Positions 38,790 through 49,465 of a DNA stretch of 64,000 bases are shown here, in pieces. The stretch's first letter is position 1; every line of letters begins with the position of its first letter. The notes under the pieces are model-generated. The model had not been told where the DNA came from. It ran no database searches and worked only from the letters and a program-made list of their open reading frames with translations. The position numbers and the translations under genes are program-made. This stretch comes from Leptospira semungkisensis (GTDB lineage: Bacteria > Spirochaetota > Leptospiria > Leptospirales > Leptospiraceae), in assembly GCF_004770055.1 (NCBI RefSeq), contig NZ_RQEP01000016.1, positions 36,864-100,863 of the forward strand, in the 5' to 3' direction.

Positions 38790-40208
38790 CTATTGGACCA
38801 CAGAATTCGAATTAGAATGCTCCGCGATGACTTTTCCATCTTCTAAGATCATGCGGATCAAGCGAGTCATCTCCACGGAGTATTCTACGTTCAGATGTTT
38901 GGTTACACCTTCGCAAAAGCCATTGATGATCAGAAGCTTCGCATCGTCTTCGGAAAGACCTCTGGATTGAAGATAAAAGAGTTGGTCCTCATCAATGCGA
39001 GAAACTGTCGCCTCGTAATTCAAGGAACCGTTCTGACCGCTTACATCGTTATAAGGATATGCATGAGATTGAGAGCGATCGTCCATCATAAGACCGTCGC
39101 ATTTCACATGGCTGTATGCGTTAGAAGAACCGGTAGTAAACTTGACGAGTCCTCTGTAAGAGTTGATTCCTCCGTCGAGAGAAACTCCCTTCGCAAGAAT
39201 ATTACTGCGAGTGTTTTTTCCTACGTGAATGATACGAGCGCCTGTGTCTTGGATCTGACCGGAACCGGCAAACGCTAAGGAAAGAATATCACCTGTAGAG
39301 TTATCTCCTTGCAGAATGATACCAGGATACTTGATCGTGTTTGCTCCGATATTCACATCTGTCCAAGTGATATGAGCCGCTTCATGACAAAGACCGCGCT
39401 TCACTGTCCAGTTGTACATATTCTTTTTCCAGTTCTGTATGGTAGTATAGAATATCTTGGAATTCTTATGTGCGACTAACTCAACAACAGCAGTGTGAAA
39501 GTTCGTGCCCTTGTCTTGTACCGAAGAACAACCTTCCGAGTATTCTAACTCGGCCCCATCTTCTGCAATTAATAGAGTTCTTTCGTATTGGCCAGAAGAA
39601 GCTGCGCTCACCTTAAAGTAAGCTTGCAAAGGCATAGGAGTCTTGACTCCTTTCGGAACAAACGCAAAGGAACCGCCCGAGAACACGCTTGAATTCAGTG
39701 CAGAGAATTTATTGTCTCCGATAGAAACCACTGTTCCTAAATACTTTCTTACGATATCCGGATATTCCCGAATCGCAGTATCTATATCACAGAAGATAAT
39801 CCCAAGATCCGTGAGTTCTTTTTTCACGTTAGCGTAAACTGTCTCGGAATCTTCCATGGCTTCGATCCCTGCCAGATACTTTCTTTCGTGCTCCGGAATA
39901 CCGAGCCTCTCGAAACTTTTTAATACTTCGGGGTCAACTTCGTCCCAGGACTTCTTCTTCTTATGATTTGCACCTATATAATGCACATATTCATCTATAT
40001 CTACTTGGAAGTTCGGAAAGAATCCCCAAGTAGGCATCGGCTTACTTTCATAAACCTGAAAGGCTTCTAAACGAAACTCAGTCAGCCAACCGGGCTCGTT
40101 CTTGATATGAGAGATGGACTCGACTACTTTACGAGTGAGCCCCTTAGGAAAATTATCCGCACGATAATATTTGTCTTCGTCACTTATGATTTCGAGTGCT
40201 TGTGCCAT
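38790..40208 (-). CDS. sufB: Fe-S cluster assembly scaffold SufB
   Basis: 472 residues, typical SufB length. Recognised by [23 protein letters not shown] near the N-terminus (read in parts), the central beta-helix with [19 protein letters not shown], and the C-terminal [20 protein letters not shown]. SufB normally works with SufC and SufD; neither is adjacent here. rlmN follows in the same operon. The upstream 179-bp gap to ahpC contains a hairpin that separates the units. Confidence 0.95.
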   Translation of the reverse strand: MAQALEIISDEDKYYRADNFPKGLTRKVVESISHIKNEPGWLTEFRLEAFQVYESKPMPTWGFFPNFQVDIDEYVHYIGANHKKKKSWDEVDPEVLKSFERLGIPEHERKYLAGIEAMEDSETVYANVKKELTDLGIIFCDIDTAIREYPDIVRKYLGTVVSIGDNKFSALNSSVFSGGSFAFVPKGVKTPMPLQAYFKVSAASSGQYERTLLIAEDGAELEYSEGCSSVQDKGTNFHTAVVELVAHKNSKIFYTTIQNWKKNMYNWTVKRGLCHEAAHITWTDVNIGANTIKYPGIILQGDNSTGDILSLAFAGSGQIQDTGARIIHVGKNTRSNILAKGVSLDGGINSYRGLVKFTTGSSNAYSHVKCDGLMMDDRSQSHAYPYNDVSGQNGSLNYEATVSRIDEDQLFYLQSRGLSEDDAKLLIINGFCEGVTKHLNVEYSVEMTRLIRMILEDGKVIAEHSNSNSVVQ

Positions 40209-40351
40209 GAGAATTCCCCCATATCTTAGACTTCAACCCGAAGGATTGCAACCTTTTCCATTCAAGGAATGGAGAGATACAGTATCAATGACCAGATTTT
40301 AGAAGAGGGTCCTCTTGGACCAGGAGAAATTCGGGGAGAAGAAGAGAGAAG

Positions 40352-40373
40352 AATCCGGTCCTTGGACCGGATT
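40352..40373 (-). terminator. Terminator hairpin after ahpC
   Basis: AATCCGGTCC/GGACCGGATT, perfect 10-bp stem with a 2-base TT/AA centre, 14 bases after the ahpC stop. On the minus strand it is followed by the pyrimidine-rich TCTTCTCTCTTCTTC rather than a pure U-run. Confidence 0.7.
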
Positions 40374-40387
40374 CCATGAGTTAAGGA

Positions 40388-40969
40388 TTAGTTTACCGCA
40401 GAGAAGTATTCTTTGGACTTTTCTGGGTCCGCTTTCATGGTTTTCTTTCCTTCGTCCCAGTTTGCAGGGCAAACTTCGCCGTGTTTTTCCACGTATTGGA
40501 AAGCTTTTACCAAACGGATCGCTTCATCGATATTTCTTCCTACAGGAAGATCGTTGATGGTGGATTGACGGATCACACCTGCAGGGTCGATCACGAAAGT
40601 TCCACGAAGAGCAACTCCACCTTCTGTCAAAACACCATAGTCTCTAGCGATAGACTTGGTTATATCCGCAATCAAAGGATACTTGATGTCTCCCAGACCG
40701 CCTTGTTTGCGAGGAGTGTTTTTCCAAGCAAGGTGAGTGAATGCGCTGTCAACGGAAACTCCCAGAACTTCCGCTCCGAGTTTCTTGAATTCGTCTAGTT
40801 TCGCATCGTATTCGATAATTTCCGTCGGACAAACGAAAGTAAAATCCAAAGGCCAGAAGAAGAGAACGACCCACTTTCCCTTATAATCGGAAAGTTTGAT
40901 TTCCTTGATTTGCTGGCCGATTACGGCTTCCGCTTTGAAATCCGGCGCGAGTGAAGTAACTTGAGGCAT
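40388..40969 (-). CDS. ahpC: Typical 2-Cys peroxiredoxin (AhpC/Prx1)
   Basis: 193 residues. The peroxidatic Cys is in [10 protein letters not shown] (about 47-56) and the resolving Cys in HGEVCPANW near the C-terminus. It reduces hydrogen peroxide and organic hydroperoxides. The start is preceded by AGGAG, and a PerR-type operator lies 17-31 bases upstream, so peroxide induction by a Fur-family repressor is the likely control. No ahpF is adjacent. Confidence 0.95.
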   Translation of the reverse strand: MPQVTSLAPDFKAEAVIGQQIKEIKLSDYKGKWVVLFFWPLDFTFVCPTEIIEYDAKLDEFKKLGAEVLGVSVDSAFTHLAWKNTPRKQGGLGDIKYPLIADITKSIARDYGVLTEGGVALRGTFVIDPAGVIRQSTINDLPVGRNIDEAIRLVKAFQYVEKHGEVCPANWDEGKKTMKADPEKSKEYFSAVN

Positions 40970-40985
40970 TGAGATAATCTCCTAT

Positions 40986-41000
40986 TTAGAATCATTCTAA
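40986..41000. promoter_or_regulatory. PerR/Fur-type operator upstream of ahpC
   Basis: TTAGAATCATTCTAA is a perfect 7-1-7 inverted repeat that fits the PerR box TTAnAATnATTnTAA at every fixed position; symmetry continues one base further on each side (40985-41001). On the minus strand it covers a -10-like TAGAAT, so a bound repressor would block polymerase. Confidence 0.85.
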
Positions 41001-41182
41001 ATTTAGACATTCGGGAAGGGAAGCAGTTTTTCTTTTTTTGAATCTCCAGAAATTCCCCAAACCGATCCTTTCTGCCAAATTTTCAGGCCGGTTTTCGTCC
41101 TCAATTGCCTATATTTTAGAGAGCGTGCATTGCCAGGAGGGAATGCTTGCTAAATTCCCTAGTTAGGAAAAACGTCCCCTTA

Positions 41183-41548
41183 ATGATATATTACAGAAAT
41201 CTAAAGAATTTGGTCCTTCGATCTACATTCTTACTTCTATCAATCTTCCTCATCCATTGCCATTCGGGCGAAGTGATGCTCATGAATGAAAATAATACGG
41301 AAAGAGAGGTCATAACCCGGGCCAGCGGAGAAGCTTGCGGCTCAAAGATTCTCTCCGTTCCAGGAGCAATGATCTTGGACTTCATTCCGATCCGATTCAA
41401 TAGCAGAATGGAAAGAGCATTGCAAAACGCGATCCTAAGCGTTCCCGGCGCGAAAGGGATCAAGAACGTAACTGTAGAAGAAACCTGGTATTATTGGCTC
41501 TTAGGCCATACCAGATGCGTAATCATAACGGGAGATGTAGTGAAATGA
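41183..41548 (+). CDS. Small lipoprotein A of a tandem pair
   Basis: 121 residues from ATG 41183. The leader (LRSTFLLLSIFLIHC) ends in a plausible lipobox. The mature part shares a scaffold with the next gene: ACGSK..LDFIPIRFNSRMERAL in this copy matches SCGYH..LDFIPTSSNTTLYYAM, and VEETWYYWLLGHTRCVIITGDV matches LEQDWYHGLIGTFLCSTVNATV. A TRL-like fold is possible. The ATG of the second copy overlaps this stop (ATGA). Confidence 0.7.
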   Translation: MIYYRNLKNLVLRSTFLLLSIFLIHCHSGEVMLMNENNTEREVITRASGEACGSKILSVPGAMILDFIPIRFNSRMERALQNAILSVPGAKGIKNVTVEETWYYWLLGHTRCVIITGDVVK

Positions 41549-41865
41549 AAAAGGCCTGTTTACTATTTATTATTTTGCTTTCGGTCCAATGTAGCTCCGG
41601 CCCGATCTCACTTACGTTGCCAAATACAAGAACGGAAAAACCTGCGAATGGAAAAGAAGTAGTAATTTCCGAAAGTAGCTGCGGCTATCATTTGCTCGAT
41701 TTTATTCCCACCTCTTCGAATACCACATTGTATTATGCGATGAGGGCCTTGCAAGTTAAGACGATGGATAAATACGTTGCAAAGATCACTCTAGAACAGG
41801 ACTGGTATCACGGATTGATCGGAACTTTTCTTTGCAGTACTGTGAACGCGACGGTCATCGAATAG
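41545..41865 (+). CDS. Small lipoprotein B of a tandem pair
   Basis: 106 residues from ATG 41545, with leader KKACLLFIILLSVQC (lipobox SVQC). A paralogue of the preceding gene with the same order of conserved residues (SCG, DFIP, two Cys, WYxxLxG, final NATV). The 4-bp overlap implies translational coupling. Unknown function; probable envelope proteins with one disulfide. Confidence 0.72.
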   Translation: MKKACLLFIILLSVQCSSGPISLTLPNTRTEKPANGKEVVISESSCGYHLLDFIPTSSNTTLYYAMRALQVKTMDKYVAKITLEQDWYHGLIGTFLCSTVNATVIE

Positions 41866-41958
41866 TTCCCACACGAATTTGCTTTGTAAAATAACCTCTT
41901 GTAAAAAAAGAGTTTTTCAGATATAGAGACGCGAGTCCCTCCCACTGGGGACCCGCCT

Positions 41959-41979
41959 CCCCACCCGAAAAGGGTGGGG
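41959..41979. repeat. GC-rich hairpin, copy 2
   Basis: CCCCACCC (41959-41966), GAAAA loop, GGGTGGGG (41972-41979). It shares stem sequence with the hairpin at 31608-31632 and also sits between convergent genes (41865 + and 41987 -). The upstream flank CCCACTGGGGACCCGCCTCC is part of the same GC-rich block. Confidence 0.6.
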
Positions 41980-41986
41980 GCCATCC

Positions 41987-43954
<1,968 letters not shown>

Positions 43955-44063
43955 GAAAAGGTTCTTACCTATTATTTTCGACAGAGTATTACATCGTTCT
44001 TAAACAAAGTCCTTTATGATTTTAGGATTGACACCATGAATGTTAAGTAATAAGTTGACATAT

Positions 44064-44468
44064 ATGAAATCAACGGTTCGGGAAAACCTGAGTTTCGGGT
44101 CTAGTCCTGATAATCCGGACGGTCTGCAGTTAAAGATCACCTTTGACGAAGATACAAAGACCGCTTATGGTGACTACACGGTACCTGAGAAATTTCAAGG
44201 GTCTCCCGACGTAATTCATCCCGGGATCATTGCCACTATTTTGGACGAAATCATGGCCAAAATCAACGAAGCGATGAATTTTAAAACGACAACAGGCGAG
44301 TTAACGATCCGCTTTTTGCAACCTGCGCAAGTCAATCAACCATTGCATCTTCGCGGCTGGTTCGTAAAAAAGAATAAGAAAGTGATCGAAAACCGTGCTG
44401 AAATCGAGAATGAGATCGGCAAGATTGTAGCCCGCGGAAAGGGCAAATACATCGAGCTCGATTCCTGA
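44064..44468 (+). CDS. PaaI-type hotdog-fold thioesterase
   Basis: 134 residues from ATG 44064 (eight in-frame residues lie before it from an alternative ATG at 44040). The hotdog core shows [17 protein letters not shown], the helix with the catalytic Asp/Glu region of PaaI-like thioesterases, and [21 protein letters not shown]. Probably hydrolyses an acyl-CoA or acyl-ACP; substrate unknown. No strong ribosome binding site. tRNA-Leu lies 25 bp downstream. Confidence 0.78.
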   Translation: MKSTVRENLSFGSSPDNPDGLQLKITFDEDTKTAYGDYTVPEKFQGSPDVIHPGIIATILDEIMAKINEAMNFKTTTGELTIRFLQPAQVNQPLHLRGWFVKKNKKVIENRAEIENEIGKIVARGKGKYIELDS

Positions 44469-44493
44469 TCCAATAACGGAATACTACAAACCC

Positions 44494-44577
44494 GCCGATG
44501 TGGTGGAATTGGTAGACGCACTGGATTCAAAATCCAGCGAGGGCAACCTCGTGTCGGTTCGACTCCGACCGTCGGCA
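44494..44577 (+). tRNA. tRNA-Leu (anticodon CAA)
   Basis: 84-nt type II tRNA. Acceptor GCCGATG pairs with CGTCGGC (one T-G pair) and the discriminator is A. The D loop contains GGTAGACGC, the anticodon stem-loop is CTGGA-TTCAAAA-TCCAG with anticodon CAA (reads UUG), a long variable arm follows (CGAGGGCAACCTCG), and the T arm is GTCGG-TTCGACT-CCGAC. CCA is not encoded. Confidence 0.95.
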
Positions 44578-44596
44578 TGGGTTTTCTATTCTCTCC

Positions 44597-45346
44597 TCAA
44601 GACCCCCGAATCGCCTCTTCAAAGGCATCCTTCTCAATCCGATCAATCGCTTCCAAAACAAGATCCATTTCTTCTCTGCTCATTCCTTCGAATAATTCCT
44701 CTCCCTTTGTGAGAATTCCCACACCCAAAAGGATCCCATCGACTTCTTGTTCAGTATAAGTCTTTGGCTTGGATCTCATGGTATTGACGACGGCTTCCAT
44801 GAGTTGTTTGATCTTATTTAAAAGCTCTCTGTCGGATAGAGTCCGAAATAGTTTCACTATATCTTCTCTGAATTGGTCCGCGTCCTTTTTAGGAACGGAA
44901 GCAAGTACCTTAGAGAATATATTCGGATCTTGCAGATCGCTTCCTTCGCTTAACAATTTCTTAGATGCGACAAACATGATCTCTTCGAAACGCTGGGCAG
45001 TTACATAGGAATGCAATGCGGCAAATCCCGCTTGAAAGGCGGATTTCAAATGCCTTCCCAATTTAAAAACCGCTGAACTGAGAGATCCGAGCAACCCGAA
45101 GACCTTGGATGGAGAATGAACAAATCCTGCTAAGGATTCAAAAGCTCCGTTTAACTTTTGCCTACCTTCCCATTCCGGATACAGAAGCTCCAAGAAATAT
45201 CTCACGAGAAGATCTACTCTTTCTTTAGGAATAGAAACAAACCTCGGATACTTGGAAATATTTTGGACGGAATATCTTCTCTTTAAAGCTTCTCTGTAAG
45301 CGAGTATGAGTTTGGGAAACTCAGGTTCATTCCATAAAGCGCTCAT
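44597..45346 (-). CDS. Hypothetical helical protein
   Basis: 249 residues, no signal peptide, mostly helical by composition, with a central hydrophobic stretch (GFVHSPSKVFGLLGSLSSAVFKLGRHL) too polar for a sure membrane helix. The C-terminus is acidic (SREEMDLVLEAIDRIEKDAFEEA). No family recognised. It follows the pentahaem cytochrome gene by 52 bp on the same strand and may belong to that operon as a cytoplasmic member. Confidence 0.6.
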   Translation of the reverse strand: MSALWNEPEFPKLILAYREALKRRYSVQNISKYPRFVSIPKERVDLLVRYFLELLYPEWEGRQKLNGAFESLAGFVHSPSKVFGLLGSLSSAVFKLGRHLKSAFQAGFAALHSYVTAQRFEEIMFVASKKLLSEGSDLQDPNIFSKVLASVPKKDADQFREDIVKLFRTLSDRELLNKIKQLMEAVVNTMRSKPKTYTEQEVDGILLGVGILTKGEELFEGMSREEMDLVLEAIDRIEKDAFEEAIRGS

Positions 45347-45398
45347 TCTTAGGATGATTTTTTATAGGAATGTATGTTGGAAAACTAGTTTTTAGTAA

Positions 45399-46577
45399 CT
45401 ACCTCTTCCATTCCAAACGTAAAAGTTCATACTCAGCCGAATTTGCCTCCTGCAAAGCCTTTTGTAATTGGGGAAGGATCCAAGGCTTCGCTTCTTCAGT
45501 AAATGTAGTTCTTGCCTTCCAATTATCCTCAAACATTCTTTTATAATATTCTTTTGGATCGACCCTAACGATGAATTGAATGCTTTGTATTTTCTCTAAC
45601 TCCTCCTTCGAAAGGCTCACTTTTAAGAAAGATGTCTCTCCCGGAGAAAGTCTTGTATCGTAGATCTCATTTTGTAACTCCAGATCCAACATCCAGCCGA
45701 TCGTTGCCGTTTTTAGCCTCTGGGATTTTCCATTCTTATAATTGGCATTCATTTCTAAGTATACCTTTGGCACCGAATACGTAGGAAAGGAATGCCCTAC
45801 TCCTTCATTCTTTAGAGCCGCAATGAATTCACCTCCTTCTTCTCTTGGCAAGAAATCCAGACTTGCATTGATCCCTCTTCTTACCATCTCAGGATCAGAT
45901 ATCCCCTTCCATTCATGCTTTCTATCAGGCATATGACAGTTTTGGCATTGGACCTTTTGAGCGGCAAATTTCGAGGTCTTCCATTGGCCGTACACGTCCA
46001 TAAGCTTCTTTCCGTTAATCTTTCTTCCGGTTTCGGGAGATTGATGGCAGGACTTGCAAAATTCTGATTCTTCGAATTCCTTTCGAGAGTGGAAGCCCCC
46101 ATGAGATATATTTTGATTTTGTAATATATGACTTTCCCCTTCTCTCCTTGGAGGTCCATACACTTCTCCTTTACGAAAATGACAGCTAAAGCATTGCACT
46201 CCTTCCTCTGCGATCCCTGTCTTCCAGGTGGAAGCTTCAGCCTTCTCCCAGCCTAAGCGCTCATACCAATACTGTTTCACTTCAGGATTGGATGCATGGC
46301 AGTTAAAGCAATTCTCCGAAGAATGTTTTCCTAATTTAGGCAATTGCCAAAGAAAACCCGGGCCCAAGGCCCGGGAATGAAGAGTCGCCTTCCAAGAACC
46401 ATATTGCCGGGGATGGCAAGTCCCGCAGGTCGCGGGGCTTGGTTCTAGTTTAAGCGAGCCTTGGGATTCGAGGGGGAATGCCCAATGCCGTTGATGAAAA
46501 TCCTCTTTCTTACATGCGATGAGAAAGAAGAGAACCGCTAAGATCGCGGTCCAAGGAAGAAGTTTTATCCTCCGCAA
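45399..46577 (-). CDS. Pentahaem cytochrome c lipoprotein
   Basis: 392 residues from a TTG at 46577. The start is supported by GGAGG six bases upstream, which lies inside the last codons of the rhodanese gene (13-bp overlap). The leader LPWTAILAVLFFLIAC is a lipoprotein signal. Five CxxCH sites: CGTCH, CFNCH, CFSCH, CKSCH, CQNCH, all in the first ~230 residues, followed by a beta-rich C-terminal domain (about 240-390). The layout resembles cytochrome c554-type multihaem proteins and the second cytochrome at 55626-56990. Expected to pass electrons at the cell envelope; partner candidates are the adjacent rhodaneses. Confidence 0.85.
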   Translation of the reverse strand: MRRIKLLPWTAILAVLFFLIACKKEDFHQRHWAFPLESQGSLKLEPSPATCGTCHPRQYGSWKATLHSRALGPGFLWQLPKLGKHSSENCFNCHASNPEVKQYWYERLGWEKAEASTWKTGIAEEGVQCFSCHFRKGEVYGPPRREGESHILQNQNISHGGFHSRKEFEESEFCKSCHQSPETGRKINGKKLMDVYGQWKTSKFAAQKVQCQNCHMPDRKHEWKGISDPEMVRRGINASLDFLPREEGGEFIAALKNEGVGHSFPTYSVPKVYLEMNANYKNGKSQRLKTATIGWMLDLELQNEIYDTRLSPGETSFLKVSLSKEELEKIQSIQFIVRVDPKEYYKRMFEDNWKARTTFTEEAKPWILPQLQKALQEANSAEYELLRLEWKR

Positions 46578-48013
46578 GGGTTGCCTCCGCCCCCACCACC
46601 GCCGGTATTTCCGCCGCCGCTGCGCCCTCCACTTCCTGAAGAAGCAGAGTTCACTAGATATTTTTTGTCTTCCGTAATGATTTCGTTTGTTCCTTTCGCA
46701 AAGCTACGCGCAGGAGTAAAATACGTATTAAGATTTGCTATATTATCATCCGTTAATCCGCTCTTTCCCACATTGTAGGTGATCGAATTGGTGATGATGC
46801 TCCTGTCGGTGCGCCAAGGAGAGTTTGCGCTTAGATTCGACCATGCTTGGTCTCCATCATACGCAAGTGTTCCCCATTCCACCCAAGACCCATCGTAAAA
46901 TCGAGTCGGATACCCTAGAATAGCGAAGGTGGCAAACCCAGTGATCGCCGATCTTACATTCGTTCTGCAATAAGTGATGATGGTTTGTCCTTCCGTAAAT
47001 CCGTTGCTACTCAATAAGGCTGCGAGTGTTGACTTTGATAAAAATTCCTTATTTGAATCTACGAAGCTTGTGAAAGGAATATTCTTCGCTCCATTAATAT
47101 GACCTTCGTACGATGTATAGCAATTCGGAGTATTGTTGCAGGTATAATTGGAAGGCCCACTCGTCGTGCCTGTCCCATCATATTCTGCTGGAGTCCTCGC
47201 ATCCAATAAGAAGACTCCTCCTTCTGGCACTGCAGTTGAATTCTCGAAAGTAGGTTCGGTAATCCCTTGCACTGCGTTAAACACATCTGCAAGAGTCGCT
47301 TGGATGATCGTATGATCCCTATGCAGATCTCCGATCTTACCGGCGCCGCTGGAACTTGGAACGCTAAAGCTGAAACCTCCCGTAAGATCTCCTGAGGCAA
47401 TCTTCGAGGAAACAGAACCGTTTAGGACCGCAAGATGAGTTTTATCTACTCCCCAATAATATAGAGTGTACCAAGCTCTAAGAGTTAGCATTAGATTTCC
47501 GTCGGAAGCAATATCTTGAGCAAGAACGATAAGATCATTAGCCGGATTGATCCCAAAGAATTTCAAAAAACCGTCTATATTTTTTCCTTCCGGAACAATG
47601 GTCTCCGTATCCAAGACACCATTAAATCTTGTCTGTCCATAAAACGTATAATCGGAGGAAGCACTGGATGCTTGGTACACTTTGACATCCGTTTCCGGTC
47701 GGATATAAGAACCGGAGAAAGTTCCACCGCTGATCTGGAGTATGACAAGCTTTCCGGAGATGCCTGATGGGCGATTGGATTTCCAATTCGATCTCCAAGA
47801 CTCGAGAGTCGTCGCAGTTATGAGTCCATACGTATTCAAGCTATAATCATCTTTCGATATAGACACTAGCTGCTCTGTATTGAATACATGCACCGGAGTA
47901 AGTAAGGCAAATTTCTCCGGAAGAGTGATGTATTCGGGGGCATTTCTACATCCCGAGTATAGAATGGGCAGAACAAAAAGGGCCCAACGCATTATAAATT
48001 CTGAATATTTCAT
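46565..48013 (-). CDS. Secreted tandem-rhodanese lipoprotein 2
   Basis: 482 residues; GAGGAG lies six bases before the ATG. The signal peptide ends ILYSGC (lipobox). Two rhodanese-like domains: the first (about 55-220, YGLITATTLESWRSNW to HLAVLNGSV) has LIVLAQDIASDG where the active-site loop should be and lacks its Cys; the second (about 255-410) has the active loop CRTNVRSA after YEGHINGAKNIPF. The chain ends in a Gly-rich tail with a Cys (GGGGGGGNPCGG). Paralogue of the protein at 49466-51016. Likely a sulfane-sulfur carrier on the outside of a membrane. Overlaps the pentahaem cytochrome start by 13 bp. Confidence 0.85.
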   Translation of the reverse strand: MKYSEFIMRWALFVLPILYSGCRNAPEYITLPEKFALLTPVHVFNTEQLVSISKDDYSLNTYGLITATTLESWRSNWKSNRPSGISGKLVILQISGGTFSGSYIRPETDVKVYQASSASSDYTFYGQTRFNGVLDTETIVPEGKNIDGFLKFFGINPANDLIVLAQDIASDGNLMLTLRAWYTLYYWGVDKTHLAVLNGSVSSKIASGDLTGGFSFSVPSSSGAGKIGDLHRDHTIIQATLADVFNAVQGITEPTFENSTAVPEGGVFLLDARTPAEYDGTGTTSGPSNYTCNNTPNCYTSYEGHINGAKNIPFTSFVDSNKEFLSKSTLAALLSSNGFTEGQTIITYCRTNVRSAITGFATFAILGYPTRFYDGSWVEWGTLAYDGDQAWSNLSANSPWRTDRSIITNSITYNVGKSGLTDDNIANLNTYFTPARSFAKGTNEIITEDKKYLVNSASSGSGGRSGGGNTGGGGGGGNPCGG

Positions 48014-48026
48014 TTTCTTCTCCTCA

Positions 48027-48998
48027 TTATAAGTTGAACGGAAAATTGATCATGAATCCAAAAGTTCTCAAGATGGCCGTGTTGTAGCCGGAATAAGTAT
48101 GGGAATAAAAGAAATTATAGTAATTTCCGTATTTATCCGTATACCCTAGACTCATCTCGAAATTATGATAGATCTCTTTTCTTCCCCAAGCCGGACGATC
48201 ATGCTGAAGATAATAATCATACCAACTCGTGCCCAAAGCACCGATGGACGGAGGATCTATCTGAATCAGGTTCAAAGGAGGAGTTGCTCTCGGATCCGCA
48301 AACGCATAGCCGCCTTGACCGATCTGCCCCCTTGCTCCCACTATAAAGATAAATGAATCCATAAATCTTTTATAAAGCGCGCCATAGTATAGAAAATCAT
48401 CCGGAACAGGTTTCTCTCTTTTGCGATAGCTGGTTTCACCCAATGCACCGAGTCCCCAAAAGTTGAAGTCCTTACCATAATAAATATTTAATTCTCCTCC
48501 GTTCGCTCCGTCTCCCAAAGCCTGAGGAGTTCGATCGTAGTCTCCCTTTTTGATCCCGCCGATCCTCACAGTAATCGTTGGGATCCAGATGGAATCGTGA
48601 TCATATTCATCGATCACCTTATAACGAATTCCAGCCCGAGAATCCACGAATCCATATTTGTCTGGTTGCTCAGGAGAAGTCAGTGTACCGAAATATCGAT
48701 TGATAAGCTGAGTCCTTCCTAATTTTCCGAAACCGGTCTGAATATCCATGGTGAGTCGATCCGTAATCCCGTATTCGAACGCGATCGCTCCTACGTTGAT
48801 CCTTACATCATCATCGTAAGAAGCATGATACTTGCCCACAAAGGCGGAATCGTAAACGGAATTCACTGCGGTTGTCCGTACCCATAATTGTCTTTGATAT
48901 GGTGCCCAAACCGTCTGTGCGAACAATTCGCCGAAAAAAACCGGTTGGACCAAGAATAGAAAGGAAAGAAAGACTCCCTTCTTAAATGAATATTTCAT
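48027..48998 (-). CDS. Outer-membrane beta-barrel protein of the rhodanese/cytochrome cluster
   Basis: 323 residues with signal peptide (MKYSFKKGVFLSFLFLVQPV to ELFAQ). The mature part is a run of amphipathic beta-strands with Tyr/Phe/Gly-rich turns and ends MINFPFNL, whose final aromatic/hydrophobic residues fit an outer-membrane barrel signal. It lies 13 bp before the second rhodanese and 19 bp after the small haem-less cytochrome-like gene. As a pore in an operon of envelope redox proteins it may admit a substrate or hold a cytochrome, as porin-cytochrome conduits do; that is inference. Confidence 0.75.
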   Translation of the reverse strand: MKYSFKKGVFLSFLFLVQPVFFGELFAQTVWAPYQRQLWVRTTAVNSVYDSAFVGKYHASYDDDVRINVGAIAFEYGITDRLTMDIQTGFGKLGRTQLINRYFGTLTSPEQPDKYGFVDSRAGIRYKVIDEYDHDSIWIPTITVRIGGIKKGDYDRTPQALGDGANGGELNIYYGKDFNFWGLGALGETSYRKREKPVPDDFLYYGALYKRFMDSFIFIVGARGQIGQGGYAFADPRATPPLNLIQIDPPSIGALGTSWYDYYLQHDRPAWGRKEIYHNFEMSLGYTDKYGNYYNFFYSHTYSGYNTAILRTFGFMINFPFNL

Positions 48999-49017
48999 TA
49001 TATAATAAATCCAGAAT

Positions 49018-49386
49018 TTACTCTTTCTTCTCCTCCAACTTCACGTTGAAGCGGATGCTTACGAAGAATTCCAGAGCAGATATCTGCTCTTCCGATAATT
49101 TTCCCGCCAAGTCTTCCAGATTGACCCTTCCCTTTTCCGCATTCGGAAGAGAACCTTGCAGATATTCGAGTCTGTTCTTTTGGGTCTTAACTAGCTCTTC
49201 CTTCTTTGCGTCTAAAGCGACTTCTCCGTTATAAATAGCTTTCCCAAGATTAAATTTTTCTCTTTCCTTTCCCCTAAGTGCCTGCCCGGCAACGGAACCT
49301 CCTCCAAATCCGCCGGAAGCGAATAGAGGATCGAAAAATGACAAGAAGATCACCGTGACAACGGCGACTAAACGAAACGATTTCAT
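49018..49386 (-). CDS. Small exported protein, cytochrome-c-like but without haem site
   Basis: 122 residues with signal peptide (to LFASG). The mature part FNLGKAIYNGEVALD... and ...LAGKLSEEQISALEFFVSIRF resembles the first and last helices of small c-type cytochromes, but no CxxCH, and no Cys at all, is present. A GAGGGG sequence precedes the start. It lies in the middle of the rhodanese/barrel/cytochrome operon. Fold assignment is a weak inference; a plain unknown secreted helical protein is the alternative. Confidence 0.6.
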   Translation of the reverse strand: MKSFRLVAVVTVIFLSFFDPLFASGGFGGGSVAGQALRGKEREKFNLGKAIYNGEVALDAKKEELVKTQKNRLEYLQGSLPNAEKGRVNLEDLAGKLSEEQISALEFFVSIRFNVKLEEKKE

Positions 49387-49465
49387 GATTTACTAACCCC
49401 TCTTTTTTATGTTTTAGTAATATACCGAAGGCGAACACTCGCCTTCGGCTCTATGTTTCAGAGAA

